From: Epiperipatus broadwayi
Taxonomy: Eukaryota; Onychophora; Udeonychophora; Euonychophora; Peripatidae
Length of the DNA stretch: 64,000 nucleotides
Reading direction: 5' to 3'
Assembly (NCBI GenBank): GCA_028023455.1
Contig: JAQFVV010006246.1
Coordinates: forward strand, 4,788,363 to 4,852,362
In this document: positions 60,471 to 64,000 of the stretch, piece by piece
Layout of the letters: each line of letters opens with the position of its first letter
Position numbering within the stretch: position 1 is the first letter of the stretch
Program-made: the position numbers and the translations under genes
Notes under the pieces: model-generated
What the model saw: only the letters and a program-made list of their open reading frames with translations
Database searches by the model: none
Told to the model about the DNA's origin: nothing

Positions 60471-63140
60471 ACTTTACCTCAATAAACTGAGTAACCTGCA
60501 TTTGTAACTCCATTATTATCAACTGTTTTCACTGATGGTTCATTAACTTTGTTATTTATTAATATAAGTTTTAAACACTCACTGGAATCATGCAAGCTAT
60601 AACTTTTAAGTAATTAGAATTTACTTTTAAGCCAAATTATTTTGGTATTAACTGATGTTTCATTTTAAATAGTTTAGGTTGTTATTGGAAGTTAGAATCC
60701 TTCAATTCCTTATCAGGAATGATCATTGCATTTTTATCACAAAGTTGTTTGTTAAAGTTTAGTTGTATCAATTTATTTCTTTTCATAATTTTATTTTTAC
60801 AAGATTTTTGTATTGAAAATAAATTATTAGTAATCTTACAAACTTAATTTTTTACTTGATATATTCATAAATGAATATTGGAGACTAACAATTTCTAGCA
60901 TCATTTGAAGTTTTTATATCATTAGATGTTTTTCTTCCTTAAAGTGTATCAAATCAATTTTATCTTATGAATGTATTGTTTGCAACTTATATTGAGGTAT
61001 TTTGATAAAAATACCTAACTATAATAATTTTCTTCTGATATTAGTTTTATTTCAAATAAGCTAAAATATAAAAATTTTATGTCACAATAAGAAACTATAA
61101 ATTCATTATAACCTATCGCTTTTTTAATTTAATTGAACTTTGAAAAATATAAGATTTTTTTCTTTATCTCCTTATAATCTTCCATTATTAGACAATTTAT
61201 AGTATTCTTATTCTCCTTCAGTCAAAGCTGACAACGGCATACTATTTTTATAATACAAATATCATTTTTTCCAATCACTTTAATGTACTGATTTCTTTCA
61301 TTAATAACTTGAAAATTTTAATTTCAAAAGAACCCTACAATCTTTGCAATTTTCTATCTATATTCCTTTTTCTAAAACTACTAAATTTATTTATACCTTA
61401 TTCTCAATCTTTCTGCACATTGCAGAATCCAGATTTAATGACCCTTATGGATGATTTCTAATGAATAAATGACTGGTTAATCCAAAATACCATTTACAGA
61501 TTGTAAATTAAATAAAATGCACAGAATATATACTGCATAAAATATATATTATTAAACATTTATTTAGATTTTTTTTTAAAAAGATAATCCTTTATCTATT
61601 TGATTTTAATTTTTTTGTTTTCTGAAGCAAAATAATAAATACTATTTATTTCAGAATGTTCTTTGCTCCATCCTTCACCATTTTTCTTTGATCGACTGTT
61701 TCAATAATTTCATTGCCCTATTTTATTCTCTAATTATATTATCATTCACATCTCACTGAATGCCCTTTTCAGATTTTTGATAATCTATTTCAAATCAAAA
61801 TCTTTTGGATTTTCAATACATAACTCTTTGCTATTGCAGCCGAATCCATCTTTATAGTACAATTTTAAAAACATTTTTCAGATCTGGATTTGATATAAAA
61901 TTGGTAACAACAGTGAAATTTACAATTTTAAATATTCCTTTGGCTAACTTTCTTACAATAAAGAGGAAGTTTCTCATTCTTAGAAGCACTTTCATAAGGA
62001 ATTGCATTGATTCTTTATTTAGTATTGAACTCAATAATTGACATTTTTCATATAGCTGTTAATAGTTTTTATCACATTGAATCATATATTTATTTCAACT
62101 AAATTGTAGACCACTACAATCATAAAAATTTTCTTATGTATAACATCTAAAAAATTGAGAAAATTCTCCTGCAGCATTTACATCTGCTAACAATTTCTTA
62201 CAGCAAGCAACAAATATGAATTCCATACTTCTTTTTGCATAATAAAAATATTTCTTGATGCTATGAATTCTTTGCTGAGGGCTTTTTATATATATATAAA
62301 TGAATTGCTTTTTCTTTCATAATTAACATTTCTCATTGTCATTTTTGTACAATCCATATATATACACACAACATTTGATTCTATTTTATAGCTTTTTCCT
62401 AATGAACATTTTTCTGATTCTATTTGTACACTGTCTTGAAAAAATTTCCAGTTTCTTTTCCAACATTCATTTAGATATAAGTCAATCTCATGATTTTTTT
62501 TATTTTCAATATAACACATTTTGTTATATTGTTTTCATCTATCAAATTACTGTAATTAAAAAACAAAAAAAAACAAATATTAACAATATAAATAATGCAT
62601 ATAAACATATGGAGTGATTTTAAATAGAAAAAAGTCTAAATAAGATTATTATAATACATCATATTCATTTTTAGAATCTTTTGTTTTCTTAGAGAACTAA
62701 TCATTCCGAAATTGTGATTTGCAGAAAAATTTTAATGAAAGAAAATAGTTAAAATGAAAATTAGATAAGGAGAAAGTTATTGCATAATTTTTACATTTTT
62801 AGATTATATCCCCCCCCCCCTTCATTTATTACTTATCATTCTAGTTATTTATAGAGGCAGCTAGAGAATAAATTTGTTTTGTCTTTCTCTCCTTCACCTG
62901 CTTCTATAAATGATTGTCTGATATTTGAAATGATTCATAATTTTTAATGGATTGCAAACTTAAGTCTAATCTGAAAACTTAGAAATTATAAAAATATGAT
63001 ATACATAATTAATGAAGATAATTTATATTTCTTATTGTCCAATAAATATTTACACCAATAAAAGTTATGAATAACTATTTAATCACAAGCTAATAATTCA
63101 TTATTTAAATGTTATATAGTTTCAATATTTTAATTTTTTA
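60471..63140. other. A+T-rich stretch; possible decayed coding around 61.8-62.5 kb
   Basis: Minus-strand open pieces at 62,519-62,286 (reading NKKNHEIDLYLNECWKRNWK) and 62,034-61,852 (reading MQFLMKVLLRMRNFLF then NFISNPDLKNVFK), and a piece between them reading SMEFIFVACCKKLLADVNAA, have protein-like composition in different frames. No family recognised; possibly a decayed transposon. A run of 11 C is at 62,810-62,820. Nothing else seen. Confidence 0.25.
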
Positions 63141-64000
63141 GTTTACAGTATATATACAGTATGTCAACATCTTTAGTCATTATTAACCGACTAAAATGTC
63201 TCCAAATTTGATGTTTTTCCACATTATTGCAGCTAACTTTTTTTTAATATCATTTCACACAGTGTCTTTCTATATCTTTTACAATCTTGGATCCAGTTAA
63301 ATAATTCAATTGTCAATCTATTATTATTTTTACCAGCAATGTCCAACTCAGATTATTTTCAACCATTTAAATCTTTCAATAAAATCCATTTCTTACCCAT
63401 GTATTTTGATTTTAATTCTTATTATTTCCACATATATCTCTTCATATTTCATTGTAATTGCTAGTCTTTTAAATATCCAAGTCTTAAATCCACATATAAA
63501 AACTAATAAAACACAGCTATTAAAAATCATTTTCAAATACATAGATTGATTATTCTTTTAAGACTGTTTCTAGCAAAAGAACTTTCAATTTTTAATTTTG
63601 ATGTATTTAGTCCATTATGTTTTTATTTGAAATAATCTGATTAAGATACATTGCTATCACTTTTTGTCCTCTTTTTTTTTGGAAGAAACCACTGAATTTT
63701 ATTTTAGTCTTTTCAGCAATTGATTTTTAGACCTAATTTACTGTTTTCATCTGATAACTCATATAGCATTTTTTGAAGCATTATTTGCAAAAATAATCCC
63801 ACCCATCATTTGCAAAAACTAAATGATTTAAATAAGATCCATGTAATTTCTTTCCTTAACTATCTATTGTAAACCACAAAACATTTCCTATAAAACTACA
63901 ATAGTCTTCCTGAATACACCAGAGTCAATGTTAATATTCTTAAATATTATGTAATCTACTCACTGCTGTAGAACTTTGATACATATTCAAAATTGGACAT
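63141..64000 (-). pseudogene. RTE-type LINE, 3' fragment, continues beyond the window
   Basis: Its nucleotide blocks follow the order seen at 34,950-35,870 and 5,985-6,740: a TTTGATGTTTTTCCACATTA start, CAATCTTGGATCCAGTTAAA, TCTATTATTATTTTTACCAG, the ATTTAGTCCATTATGTTTTT block, a TAATCTGATTAAG block, GAAGCATTATTTGCAAAAAT near the catalytic-box region and a final upstream portion cut by the window end. Minus-strand translation is heavily broken. All three RTE copies in the window lie on the minus strand. Confidence 0.55.

Overview
The window looks like nuclear DNA of an animal. It is very A+T-rich (roughly three quarters by eye), has no closely packed reading frames, and carries decayed RTE-type LINEs, Gypsy-type LTR elements, Penelope-like elements (PLEs), tRNA-derived SINEs, a hAT-type non-autonomous transposon and hammerhead-ribozyme repeats. 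The mix fits an invertebrate. I cannot name the clade; a lophotrochozoan or cnidarian is only a guess. No intact host gene is visible. All reading frames are short, and the ones I recognise are broken transposon remnants. One isolated 69-codon frame (12.6 kb) has a Ly6/uPAR-like cysteine motif and may be a stray host exon.

Layout. 0-4.5 kb: end of a ribozyme-bearing repeat (family A), then a decayed Gypsy element with protease, integrase and 3' LTR. 6.0-6.7 kb: RTE 3' fragment, minus strand. 9.2-9.6 kb: family A foldback copy. 10.1-12.3 kb: a 2.15-kb solo-LTR-like element ending TGTAACGA...TCGTTACA; its sister lies at 41.8-44.0 kb. 15.8, 23.6 and 48.9 kb: three copies of one tRNA-like SINE, each with target-site duplications. 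19.2-22.5 kb: second copy of the 4-kb Gypsy family with both LTRs and a gag CCHC knuckle; a 453-bp hAT-type element with an 8-bp duplication sits in its 3' LTR. 23.3-25.2 kb: nested inverted repeats carrying hammerhead motifs of family C. 25.6-26.4 kb: a PLE fragment (GIY-YIG end). 31.6-32.5 kb: large family A inverted composite. 34.9-37.5 kb: the best RTE copy, with endonuclease, reverse transcriptase and C-terminus, minus strand. 47.1-48.8 kb: two PLE copies head to head, one split by a 540-bp palindromic insertion. 49.1-54.2 kb: a diverged 1.5-kb block present twice. 56.6-57.4 and 60.0-60.5 kb: further family A copies. 63.1-64.0 kb: another RTE 3' fragment running off the window.

The main result is that two separate repeat families (A and C) can be folded as type I hammerhead ribozymes with a minimal, self-complementary stem III. 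In family A at 56.6-57.4 kb, two hammerheads lie in direct orientation 421 bp apart. That is the dimer layout of retrozymes and PLE-type terminal repeats, and cleavage would release a 421-nt monomer. PLE GIY-YIG coding remnants lie in the same window, which fits the known link between PLEs and hammerheads. All folding is by hand and no search was run.
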